Of a stretch of 64,000 nt of DNA, positions 28,615-36,451 are shown one piece after another. The notes under the pieces were generated by a model. The model made no database searches. It was not told the DNA's origin and saw nothing but the letters and a program-made list of their open reading frames with translations. The DNA is from Rhizobium etli 8C-3 (GTDB lineage: Bacteria; Pseudomonadota; Alphaproteobacteria; Rhizobiales; Rhizobiaceae). Made by a program: the position numbers and the translations under genes. Numbering within the stretch: position 1 is the stretch's first letter; the number at the start of each line of letters is the position of its first letter. The stretch spans positions 1,739,001-1,803,000 of the forward strand of contig NZ_CP017241.1 in assembly GCF_001908375.1 (NCBI RefSeq), read 5' to 3'.

Positions 28615-28645
28615 AAACTGCACCGGCGCAATGCCGGTGCAGTTT
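28615..28645. terminator. Perfect 13-bp hairpin between the two secreted-protein genes
   Basis: AAACTGCACCGGC pairs fully with GCCGGTGCAGTTT across a five-base loop, 20 bases past the stop of the 327-aa gene on the minus strand. The next bases on the minus strand are not a T-run, so it is a weak or attenuating terminator, or an RNA-stabilising 3' end, rather than a full stop. It may set the ratio of this gene to those downstream. Confidence 0.6.
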
Positions 28646-28665
28646 GTTTCCGCACTGGTTGGACG

Positions 28666-29649
28666 TCAGGCTCCAGAGTCGGCGTCGTCGCCCGCAACGT
28701 TGCCGCCTACGACGCTGCTGTCAAAGGTGTTGCTGAGCAGGTTGGCGCCCTGTACGACTTCCAGATGGAAGCCGGAGTTGGCGATGATGGCCGAAGCGTC
28801 GGTCGTGCTCGTGCCGTTGACATCGTCGCCTGCGCCGCCTTCCCAGCCGCAATCGCCGATGTCGATGCCTTCCGAGCCAAAGGCCTTGCCGGCGTCCGCT
28901 TCGAGATGATTGCGTGCCCCTTCGTTATCCATCTTGATGTTCCAGGCATTGTCCTGATCGGCAAGATGATTTGCCTGGACAGCGCTGAAGCCGTTGCCGC
29001 CAGCACCGAGCGAGCCGTTGAGGATGTTGTCGACATCAAGCGTGAACGAGAAGTTGTCACCGATATTGAGGTTGCCGCCGGCGATCCCGAGGTTGTCGAA
29101 GTCCTTGACGTCTTCAAGAACGGCGAAGTCTGTGTCCGTCTTGTTGAAGCTGTCGGTTGTCGTCGTATTGTGGCTGTTGGTGTCGGTAATCGTCTTGATA
29201 TCCGTATCCGTGTCCGTGATCGTTTTGATATCGGTATCGGTTATGGTCTTGATGTCGGTCTCGGTCTTGGTGCTGGTGAAGGTGTCGTCGTCGCTGTAGG
29301 ACTTGCTGTCGTAGCTCCAGTCATAGTCGGTCTTGACGTCCGTATCGGTGATAGTGGTCGTCTTGGTGTTGGTGATGTTGTCGTTGTCGCTGTAGGACTT
29401 GCTGTCGTAGCTCCAGTCATATGAGTTGTCGCGGTTGTCGCCGTTGTTGGCATCGACATCGATCTTGGAGTCCACGTCGACATCGACGCTGCTGTCGCTG
29501 TTGTTGCGGTTGTCGCCGTTTGCCACGCCGCCGACATAGCCTGTGGAGCCGTCGTCTACGTCAGTATCGTTGATTGCAGTATTGGCGAAGCCGTCGGCGA
29601 GTGCGCCGACATTCGTTTCGTCGCCGCCATTCGGATAGTTGTAGCTCAT
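28666..29649 (-). CDS. Asp/Thr/Asn-rich low-complexity candidate exported protein (327 aa)
   Basis: Extremely acidic, repetitive protein of unknown family. Residues about 30-170 are built of DVDVDSKIDVD-like, SYDWSYDSKSYSDND and TDTDIKTITDTD units; two SYDWSYDSKSYSD copies are encoded by an identical 35-base direct repeat (29291-29325 and 29387-29421, 96 bases apart). The C-terminal half (from FAVLEDVKDFDNLGIAGG) is less repetitive and ends GGNVAGDDADSGA. There is no signal peptide or membrane segment. The SD GGAG is nine bases before ATG 29649; an upstream TTG at 29664 is less likely. It is upstream of the 673-aa gene and the exporter, so it may be secreted by it. Confidence 0.72.
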   Translation of the reverse strand: MSYNYPNGGDETNVGALADGFANTAINDTDVDDGSTGYVGGVANGDNRNNSDSSVDVDVDSKIDVDANNGDNRDNSYDWSYDSKSYSDNDNITNTKTTTITDTDVKTDYDWSYDSKSYSDDDTFTSTKTETDIKTITDTDIKTITDTDTDIKTITDTNSHNTTTTDSFNKTDTDFAVLEDVKDFDNLGIAGGNLNIGDNFSFTLDVDNILNGSLGAGGNGFSAVQANHLADQDNAWNIKMDNEGARNHLEADAGKAFGSEGIDIGDCGWEGGAGDDVNGTSTTDASAIIANSGFHLEVVQGANLLSNTFDSSVVGGNVAGDDADSGA

Positions 29650-29757
29650 TTCGCATTTCTCCAAAAAAATTCGGAGCAGCTTTCGAAATCCCTTTCATCT
29701 CAACGGGATTTTGCTCGCGCTTGCTCCGATACTGTTACAGATCGGCAGATGTAAGCA

Positions 29758-30042
29758 CTACCTTGTCACCTGCATTTGATGTTCCGGTTTGTAGACCAAA
29801 CCCTCGTTGAACTGCGCGTTACTAGGTACAAAGGCGCAGGTATTCTGATCCGCAACTGTAACATTGCAGATTTTATGCACTGGTTTATTTGAGTTACCCC
29901 AGCTAAGGCGCCGCGATACCGCAGGCACTAGGTGATATTCGACGCCTCCCATGTCGCCATTTGGCAACCATGCGACTGTGGCCGAGAAAATATCTTGTTG
30001 ATAGATACCAATTCGGGCTAGCGGATCAGGAGTTACTGGGAG
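29758..30042 (-). pseudogene. Open frame resembling a gene remnant
   Basis: A 94-codon open frame reads like ordinary protein, with segments such as PDPLARIGIYQQDIFSATVAW and GGVEYHLVPAVSRRLSWGN. It has no ATG or GTG start after the upstream stop (TAA at 30043-30045); the first possible start is TTG at 29967. That suggests a 5'-truncated or frameshifted gene. The family is not recognised. It lies on the same strand as the secretion genes, 109 bases upstream of the 327-aa gene. Confidence 0.35.
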
Positions 30043-30057
30043 TTACCGGAGGTAATC

Positions 30058-30186
30058 ATGGAAAATAAACTAGCGAGACACTTCGGGCATCCAGTCACCC
30101 CTCGCAAACTGATGTTGCAAGGCCGTTGGCTGGCATCGCGCAGGTTCAGCTTGGCGGATTCGGGGCAAGAGAGTTTTCATAAGTAA
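30058..30186 (+). CDS. Possible 42-aa ORF with strong ribosome binding site
   Basis: Reads MENKLARHFGHPVTPRKL and then LQGRWLASRRF, ending FHK. CCGGAGG lies five bases before the ATG, unusually strong for a random ORF. The middle weakly recalls the GxWL motif of SymE-type small toxins, but the C-terminal part of that family is missing, so this could be a truncated copy or chance. Low certainty. Confidence 0.3.
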   Translation: MENKLARHFGHPVTPRKLMLQGRWLASRRFSLADSGQESFHK

Positions 30187-30516
30187 CTTCTTAGTTCGCT
30201 GCCGCCACAGTAAAATACCAAAAATAGTCGGTCTTCTATATTGGCACACAAATACCATTTCGAGGCAAAAATATTGAAACATATAGCCCAGAAGTTAGCT
30301 GTACTTGCACCGATACAACCAGAACAATAGGAAATATCACTTTAAATCTACCAAAACTAACCCATTTGGGCCATTTATTTTCGCATCTGTTCATATTACG
30401 ATAATTAAGAAATGGCTAACTAACTTAGACAGAAATTTTCAGGGGCACACCTCTTTGGGTGTTTTCACAGTATCGCCCAAAGCATCTGTAACGTGTAACG
30501 CTATGGGGAGGCGTAA

Positions 30517-31284
30517 ATGTTCATGACGGCATCGAAGACGGGGGATGCCGGTGAAAGCCGAAAATTCGGCCCGGCCGGAGATACAATACTGGTCATTGCA
30601 AATGCGGATTTGTTCTCCGAATGCCTGGCAGAGGCTTTGGCGAAGAAATTCGCAGGCTGCGAAGTGGTCAGCAAGGGCTATTCAAAGGCCATGCTGGAAA
30701 ACGACGCAAACGATGCCAAGCTAGTCCTCTTCTATCATATAGCAGGGCCTGAACTGAACGAGGCGCTCCAGGTCGTGCGGGAAAACCACCCGTCGACGTC
30801 GATCGGTCTCGTCGTCGAGGCGATCGACATGCTGGAGCCCTATATAAACCGGCTGGTCGAAGCGCGGGTCATCGATGGCGTGCTGCCGCTCAATCTCCGC
30901 CTCGACGTGTTCATGGCGGCGGTTGACCTTCTGATGAAGGGCGGTGAGCATTTCCCGTCGGCGCTGCTTAACCGGCTCACGGCTGCCCAGCCGGACAAAT
31001 CGCTCTACGAAACGAAGTCGGCTACTGCGGCTGGTCCCGGCGCTCTGAGGCTTCGCCAAGGCGACCTTTCCGCGCTCACCACCCGCGAAGTCCAGATCCT
31101 GGACCTCATCTGCAAGGGTACGCAGAACAAGATCATCGCCGATGAGCTGCACCTTTCCGAAAACACGGTGAAGGTTCATGTCCGCAACATCTATAAGAAG
31201 ATGAATGTCCGCAACCGCACTGAGGCCGCGTCACGCTTCTTCAACAATGAAGCCGGCAACACATCGGGCAGGTGGCGGAACTAG
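30517..31284 (+). CDS. LuxR-type regulator with degenerate receiver domain
   Basis: A 255-aa DNA-binding regulator. Its C-terminus (about 185-245) is a LuxR/FixJ helix-turn-helix: LTTREVQILDLICKGTQNKIIADELHLSENTVKVHVRNIYKKMNVRNRTEAA. The N-terminus has a receiver-like alpha/beta pattern (TILVIANADLFSECLAEALAKKF), but the strand that should carry the phosphoacceptor reads KLVLFYHIAG, with no Asp, so it probably does not respond by phosphorylation. GGGAGG sits six bases before the ATG. Divergent from the secretion cluster across the AT-rich gap, it is the natural candidate regulator of those genes; this is from position only. Confidence 0.85.
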   Translation: MFMTASKTGDAGESRKFGPAGDTILVIANADLFSECLAEALAKKFAGCEVVSKGYSKAMLENDANDAKLVLFYHIAGPELNEALQVVRENHPSTSIGLVVEAIDMLEPYINRLVEARVIDGVLPLNLRLDVFMAAVDLLMKGGEHFPSALLNRLTAAQPDKSLYETKSATAAGPGALRLRQGDLSALTTREVQILDLICKGTQNKIIADELHLSENTVKVHVRNIYKKMNVRNRTEAASRFFNNEAGNTSGRWRN

Positions 31285-31296
31285 TCCTCAGGGTCG

Positions 31297-31626
31297 TCAG
31301 GTGGCCGGTCGCGCAAAGCAGCGCGACTTCTGGCCGAACCCGCTCGGCGTGCAGATCCAGGGCGCAGACCCATAATAGACCTTGAACCCGGCGCTCACCG
31401 GCGCTGCGGCCTTGTTGCTCGCTACCGCATAGCTGTAGACCTTGCTGGTGCGCGCCACATTGGCAACCACGGCCTTTGCCGGCTTTGCATTGGAGGCAGC
31501 GGCCAGGTCGTCATCGACGGCAGCGCATGAAATCGGTCCTGCAGCGATGAGCATCAGCCCAAAAGCTAGCGCAGTCCTGCGGACAGCGTCCGACGTTCGC
31601 ATTCCGGTGAAATCGAAGTTCCGCAT
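31297..31626 (-). CDS. Small exported hypothetical protein
   Basis: A 109-aa protein with an N-terminal hydrophobic stretch (RRTALAFGLMLIAAGPISCAAVDDD) that looks like a signal peptide with a Cys at the cleavage region (possible lipoprotein). The C-terminus FKVYYGSAPWICTPSGFGQKSRCFARPAT has two Cys that could form a disulphide and is typical of a small rhizobial exported family without known function. AGGGGA precedes the ATG. It is convergent with the LuxR-type gene, ending 13 bases after it. Confidence 0.75.
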   Translation of the reverse strand: MRNFDFTGMRTSDAVRRTALAFGLMLIAAGPISCAAVDDDLAAASNAKPAKAVVANVARTSKVYSYAVASNKAAAPVSAGFKVYYGSAPWICTPSGFGQKSRCFARPAT

Positions 31627-31996
31627 CGCTCGTTCCCCTGAACAAGGCAGCCTTTTGCCTGCCTTCCGCTCCCATGTCTAGAACGTATTGGTTGAGAAAA
31701 GCTTGCATTGTCGATTCTGCAACCAAATCCAACATGGTTAAGCAGGATTAAACCTGCCTATATCAACAGTACTATAAGAGTAATCAATTCGACATAGCCC
31801 ACGCTTTTCATGTTGACGGAACATCAAAGCCTAATATCATCAACCACAGATAGACTTGAAATAGCGTGGTGGACGTAAATCTACTATGAATATCCAAGTA
31901 TCTATCTATGTTGCTTCGGAGAATATCTGGAGGCTGAAGGAGATTTATTGAAATTTACGGATCAGTGTTCTTGGTCCTATTGGGAAGGGGTTTGTA
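31627..31996. other. AT-rich intergenic region before the polysaccharide locus
   Basis: About 370 bases with divergent genes on either side and an AT-rich core (31730-31960). It should contain the promoters of the small exported protein and of the polysaccharide operon. A short GCAGG-ATTAAA-CCTGC inverted repeat is near 31743. No gene is seen. Confidence 0.5.
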
Positions 31997-33016
31997 ATGC
32001 GTAGTTTCGTTCCCAACGAAATATGTTCCGGTTATGATGATCTATCGGGCCGGACACCGAAGAAAGTGCTCGTCAACGGAGGCGCGGGATTCCTAGGCTC
32101 CCACTTGTGCGAGCGGCTTCTCAAGAGCGGCCACGAAGTCATCTGTCTGGACAATTTCTCGACCGGCCGCCGATCCAACGTCCACCATCTCCGGCCATTT
32201 TCACGTTTTCGGATCATCGAGCACGATGTTCGCAATCCGTTTGACGTGGATGCGGCGCTGATTTTCAACTTCGCGTCTCCGGCATCTCCGCCGGACTATC
32301 AGCGCGATCCGGTTGGTACCTTGCTCACCAATGTGCTCGGCGCCGTCAATGCGCTTGATCTGGCACGGCGGAACGGGGCGACGATCGTGCAGTCCTCGAC
32401 CTCAGAGGTCTATGGCGATCCCGAGCACAGCCCGCAGCGGGAGAGCTATTGCGGCAATGTCAACCCGGTCGGTCCGCGTGCCTGCTATGACGAAGGCAAG
32501 CGCAGTGCCGAGACGCTGTTTTTCGACTACCATCGAACCTACGGCGTCGATATTCGGGTCGGGCGGATTTTCAACACCTATGGGCCGCGCATGCGTCCCG
32601 ATGACGGCCGCGTGGTCTCGAATTTCATCGTCCAGGCACTGCAGAACAAGAACATCACCATTTACGGCGATGGTTCGCAGACCCGTTCCTTCTGCTATGT
32701 CGAGGACCTGATCGAAGGGTTCATTCGCTTCTCGAACGCCGGCAAGAAATGCACCGGGCCGATCAATCTCGGCAATCCGGCCGAAATCCCGGTCCGCCAG
32801 CTCGCCGAGATGATCCGCGAGATGACGAACTCGCGCTCGCGCATCGTTCATCTGCCCCGGGTCACAGATGACCCGAAGCAGCGGCGGCCGGATATCTCGC
32901 GAGCACAGGCAAAACTCGGCTGGCAGCCGCGTGTCGCACTGGACATAGGCCTTGGAAAGACGATCAAATATTTCGAGGCACGTCTTTCCGCGGCAAAGGT
33001 AGCGGAGGCAGTATGA
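31997..33016 (+). CDS. UDP-glucuronate decarboxylase-like NAD-dependent epimerase
   Basis: Extended short-chain dehydrogenase of 339 aa. The NAD site is VLVNGGAGFLGSHLCERLL, and the catalytic residues fit UXS enzymes: SSTSEVYGDPEHSPQ, GPRACYDEGKRSAETLFFDY (Tyr-x3-Lys), VGRIFNTYGPRMRPDDGRVVSNFI. The ASPASPPDYQ segment also fits UXS. It would convert UDP-glucuronate to UDP-xylose, though related enzymes act on other nucleotide sugars. GGAAGGGG precedes the ATG at 31997. It opens a five-gene polysaccharide operon with galE one base after its stop. Confidence 0.88.
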   Translation: MRSFVPNEICSGYDDLSGRTPKKVLVNGGAGFLGSHLCERLLKSGHEVICLDNFSTGRRSNVHHLRPFSRFRIIEHDVRNPFDVDAALIFNFASPASPPDYQRDPVGTLLTNVLGAVNALDLARRNGATIVQSSTSEVYGDPEHSPQRESYCGNVNPVGPRACYDEGKRSAETLFFDYHRTYGVDIRVGRIFNTYGPRMRPDDGRVVSNFIVQALQNKNITIYGDGSQTRSFCYVEDLIEGFIRFSNAGKKCTGPINLGNPAEIPVRQLAEMIREMTNSRSRIVHLPRVTDDPKQRRPDISRAQAKLGWQPRVALDIGLGKTIKYFEARLSAAKVAEAV

Positions 33017-33017
33017 G

Positions 33018-34001
33018 ATGTCTCCCTACATCATCGTCACTGGTGGCGCCGGCTACATCGGCAGCCACATCTGCAAGGCGCTAGCGGGGGCGGGGTTCAC
33101 GCCGGTCGCGTATGACAATCTCTCGACCGGCCATCAGGATGCCGTTCGCTGGGGGCCGTTGGTCGATGCCGACATCGCCGATGTCGGCTCCCTGAAAAAG
33201 GCCCTCGGCCGGTTCCAGCCAATATGCGTCATCCATTGCGCGGCGAATGCCTATGTCGGCGAGTCCGTCACCGATCCGCGCAAGTACTATCGCAACAATG
33301 TTTCCGGCAGCCTTGCGCTTTTGGAAGCATGCCTCGACCAGCACGTCGACCGCATCGTCTTTTCGAGCAGCTGCGCGACCTATGGCATTCCGGCGGCATT
33401 GCCGATCCGCGAGGAGATGGTCCAGTTGCCGGTCAATCCCTACGGACGAACGAAACTCATCTTCGAAATGGCGCTGGAGGATTATGCCGCCGCCTATGGC
33501 CTTCGTTTCGTGTCGCTGCGTTACTTCAATGCCGCAGGTGCCGATCCGCAGGGCGATCTTGCCGAGCGCCATGAACCTGAAACGCATCTCATCCCGCGCG
33601 CCTTGCTTGCGGCTGCACACCGTCTGCCGTGCCTGGAGGTCTTCGGCAATGACTACGAGACCGAGGATGGCACCTGTGTTCGCGATTACATCCATGTCAG
33701 CGATCTCGCGCAGGCCCACCTTGCCGCCGTCGACTACCTTGCAAGCGGTGGCGAAACGCTGCGAGTCAATCTCGGCTCCGGCCATGGCACCTCGGTCGGC
33801 GAGATCCTGAGCGCCATCCATCGCATCACCGGGCACGAGGTTCCCGTTCACTACGATATGCGCCGTGCAGGCGACCCGCCCGTGCTTTTTGCCGATACCG
33901 CGCGGGCCCGGGCGGTTCTCGGCTTCACCCCGCAGTTCTCCGATATCGATACAATCATCCGCACGGCGAGCCCGACCTTCGGTCTGGAGGTACGCGCATG
34001 A
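33018..34001 (+). CDS. galE: UDP-glucose 4-epimerase
   Basis: Interconverts UDP-glucose and UDP-galactose for polysaccharide synthesis. NAD site IIVTGGAGYIGSHICKAL, catalytic SSSCATYG and NPYGRTKLIFE (YxxxK), and RYFNAAGADPQGDLAERH are all as in GalE/ExoB. It is 327 aa, full length. Its stop overlaps the GT2 start by four bases (ATGA), so the two are coupled. A second galE copy elsewhere would be expected in rhizobia. Confidence 0.93.
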   Translation: MSPYIIVTGGAGYIGSHICKALAGAGFTPVAYDNLSTGHQDAVRWGPLVDADIADVGSLKKALGRFQPICVIHCAANAYVGESVTDPRKYYRNNVSGSLALLEACLDQHVDRIVFSSSCATYGIPAALPIREEMVQLPVNPYGRTKLIFEMALEDYAAAYGLRFVSLRYFNAAGADPQGDLAERHEPETHLIPRALLAAAHRLPCLEVFGNDYETEDGTCVRDYIHVSDLAQAHLAAVDYLASGGETLRVNLGSGHGTSVGEILSAIHRITGHEVPVHYDMRRAGDPPVLFADTARARAVLGFTPQFSDIDTIIRTASPTFGLEVRA

Positions 34002-35887
34002 ACGTGGCGCCATTCGTGACCAGACAGAGAAGGGCGACGGCGGCTCCTGCTGCCAGACAGCACGCGCTCGAGCCCGTCTTTGCAGGCTGGGGCCGCGCTT
34101 TCTACTGGTTCGGCGTCGCCTGCTGGCTTTCCGCGCTTGCCTATTTCTGGACATGGTGGCTGCAGCCCGCCCATGTGATCTCAACGCCGGCATTCATCAT
34201 GACGACGGCGATCGTAGCCTGGGTCACGCTGATCCCGGCCTATTTCATCTTCATCTTCGTCAATGCCAAGCGGATGAAGCCTTCGGCTGCCGTCCCCGCT
34301 GGCCGCATCGCCATGGTGGTCACCAAGGCGCCGTCCGAGCCTTTCGAGGTGGTGCGCAAGACATTGCTTGCCATGCTGGATCAGAAAGGCGTCGAGTTCG
34401 ACATCTGGCTCGCCGACGAGGATCCGGCCGAAGAGACGAAGCGGTGGTGCGCCCGACATGGCATCTTTATTTCGACGCGCAAGGGCATCGCTGCCTATCA
34501 CCAGACCAAGTGGCCGCGCCGGACGCGCTGCAAGGAAGGCAACCTTGCTTATTTTTACGATCGCTACGGTTATGACCGCTATGACTTCGTGGCGCAGTTC
34601 GATGCCGACCACGTACCGGATCCGACCTATCTGCAGGAGGTCATGAAACCCTTCGCCGATCCGAGCGTCGGTTATGTCTCGGCCCCCAGCATATGCGATG
34701 CGAATGCCACCGACAGTTGGGCCGCAAGAGGCAGGCTCTATGCCGAGGCAAGCCTCCATGGTTCGCTTCAGGCGGGTTACAACAGCGGCTGGGCGCCGCT
34801 CTGCATCGGCTCGCATTATGCCGTGCGCACCGCAGCGTTGCGCCAGATCGGCGGCCTAGGGCCGGAACTTGCGGAAGATCACTCGACGACGCTGATGATG
34901 AATGCCGGCGGATGGCGCGGCGTGCACGCGCTCGATGCGATCGCCCACGGTGACGGCCCGGCGACGTTTGCCGATCTCGTCGTCCAGGAATTCCAGTGGT
35001 CGCGGAGCCTGGTGACGATCCTCCTACAATACTCGCGCATCTATGTTCCGAAGCTGCCGCTGAAGCTGAAATTCCAGTTCCTGTTTTCGCAGGTTTGGTA
35101 TCCGCTGTTTTCGGCGTTCATGGCGCTCATGTTCGCCCTTCCGGTCTTTGCCTTGTTGACAGGTCACGTCTTCGTTGGCGTCACCTATCCGGAATTCCTG
35201 CTGCATTTCGCGCCTTTGTCTCTGGTGCTGATTGCGCTTGCCCTCTTCTGGAGGCGCAGCGCAACTTTCCGGCCTTATGACGCCAAGCTCTTTGGCTGGG
35301 AAGGCATTGCCTTCGTTCTTCTACGCTGGCCCTGGTCGCTTGCCGGAAGCCTGGCTGCGCTGCGCGATCACGTCTCCGGCTCCTTTGTCGATTTCCGCAT
35401 CACGCCGAAGGGCACGCAAGCGCAAAGGACACTGCCACCGGTGGTTCTTCTTCCCTATCTGCTGCTGGCCGGTATTTCCCTTGCCGCGATGGTGCTGGCA
35501 CCTGTCGAAGGCGCTGCCCGCGGCTTTTATATCTTCGCCGGCATCAACGCCATGATCTATGCCGCGCTGACCATGTTGATCGTTGCGCGCCACGCACGCG
35601 AGAGCGGCTCGCCGCTTATGCCCCGCTCACGCGGTCTAAGGCTCGTGGCGGCCTGCGCGCTGACGCTTCTTGTCGCCGGCGGAGGCGAACTCCGCCTGCA
35701 CGGCCTGAGCAGTCTCGAAGCGCTGTCGCACGGCCAGAGAATCGTCAGTTTCACGGAAGCAAAATTCGCAGTCGCAGGTGCTGGTTTCGGCGGCGGCAAG
35801 ACGCGGATCGTCAAATTCCGGTTCAAGTGGAATGGGTTCGGGCAGCAGGTTGCAGCACGATCAAAGAGAGTGGAGCCGAGCGCGTAG
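33998..35887 (+). CDS. Membrane glycosyltransferase family 2 (cellulose-synthase-like)
   Basis: A 629-aa inner-membrane polysaccharide synthase. Two N-terminal helices (FYWFGVACWLSALAYFWTWWL and AFIMTTAIVAWVTLIPAYFIFIFV) precede a GT2 domain with DADHVPDPTYLQEV (Asp202/Asp204), ELAEDHSTTLMMN (the E-D catalytic base) and QEFQWSRSL in place of the usual QxxRW (Arg is Gln here). At least four helices follow. The C-terminal tail (about 545-629) lies past the last helices. Beside UXS-like, galE, DUF995 and GH26-like genes, it fits a beta-glycan such as the rhizobial glucomannan synthase (GmsA type); that product is an inference. Confidence 0.88.
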   Translation: MNVAPFVTRQRRATAAPAARQHALEPVFAGWGRAFYWFGVACWLSALAYFWTWWLQPAHVISTPAFIMTTAIVAWVTLIPAYFIFIFVNAKRMKPSAAVPAGRIAMVVTKAPSEPFEVVRKTLLAMLDQKGVEFDIWLADEDPAEETKRWCARHGIFISTRKGIAAYHQTKWPRRTRCKEGNLAYFYDRYGYDRYDFVAQFDADHVPDPTYLQEVMKPFADPSVGYVSAPSICDANATDSWAARGRLYAEASLHGSLQAGYNSGWAPLCIGSHYAVRTAALRQIGGLGPELAEDHSTTLMMNAGGWRGVHALDAIAHGDGPATFADLVVQEFQWSRSLVTILLQYSRIYVPKLPLKLKFQFLFSQVWYPLFSAFMALMFALPVFALLTGHVFVGVTYPEFLLHFAPLSLVLIALALFWRRSATFRPYDAKLFGWEGIAFVLLRWPWSLAGSLAALRDHVSGSFVDFRITPKGTQAQRTLPPVVLLPYLLLAGISLAAMVLAPVEGAARGFYIFAGINAMIYAALTMLIVARHARESGSPLMPRSRGLRLVAACALTLLVAGGGELRLHGLSSLEALSHGQRIVSFTEAKFAVAGAGFGGGKTRIVKFRFKWNGFGQQVAARSKRVEPSA

Positions 35888-35932
35888 AGTCAAAGCCATG
35901 TCGGCGGTGCGTTTCGGGTGAAGGAGGGTGCA

Positions 35933-36439
35933 ATGAGAATAGGAACAAGAACATATGGCGCGGCGGCTGTCGTCCTCAGCCTGGTACTTTGCCTGCCGGG
36001 TTCGGCAGCGGCGGCCGAAGCGAAGAAAGCGCCGGTGCCGCTCAGCGCCTACGAACTCTATCAGCTCTATCGCAACAAGACCTGGACCTGGGGTGCCGGT
36101 GGCGGCCGCTTCATGGACGAAAGCCGCCGCTTCGTCGCCTGGACCAATGATGGTGGCAAGCAATGGGTGGCCGAGGGCCGGTGGGCCGTCGACGATCTCG
36201 GGCAGATGTGCATGCGCGCCACCTGGACGAACGAAGAAGGCCCGAACCGGGTCAGCACCTGCTTCGGTCACCGCAAGATCGGCAGGGTCATTTACCAGAA
36301 GCGCCAGCCCGACGGCAATTGGTACATCTTCCGCCACGCCTCGGCGCGCGCCGGAGACGAATATCTGAAGCTCGTGCCGGCAGACACCGTCAGTGCCAAT
36401 GCTGATGCCTACAGGCAGAAGCTGATGGCTCGAAGGTAA
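35933..36439 (+). CDS. DUF995 family exported protein
   Basis: A 168-aa protein with a signal peptide (TYGAAAVVLSLVLCLPGSAAAAEA) and a DUF995 domain: YELYQLYRNKTWTWGAGGGRFMDESRRFVAWT, then GRWAVDDLGQMCMRATW and a CF pair. Rhizobial DUF995 proteins often sit in surface-polysaccharide loci, with no defined reaction. The ATG at 35933 has GGAGGG four bases away; a GTG at 35918 is rejected. It lies 45 bases after the GT2 gene. Confidence 0.85.
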   Translation: MRIGTRTYGAAAVVLSLVLCLPGSAAAAEAKKAPVPLSAYELYQLYRNKTWTWGAGGGRFMDESRRFVAWTNDGGKQWVAEGRWAVDDLGQMCMRATWTNEEGPNRVSTCFGHRKIGRVIYQKRQPDGNWYIFRHASARAGDEYLKLVPADTVSANADAYRQKLMARR

Positions 36440-36451
36440 AAGGAGAAAGTC

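Larger units (their letters stand above)
29650..30516. other. AT-richer intergenic region with gene debris
   Basis: About 870 bases between the 327-aa gene and the LuxR-type gene, AT-richer than the flanks, especially 30200-30480. It holds the presumed divergent promoters for both, an open frame on the minus strand lacking a good start (29758-30042), and a 42-codon plus-strand ORF with a strong SD (30058-30186). No tRNA or IS end was seen. Confidence 0.6.

Noticed and set aside
30305..30526. 73-codon plus-strand ORF before the LuxR-type gene
   Set aside because: AT-rich composition, no SD, and overlaps the SD of the LuxR-type gene.
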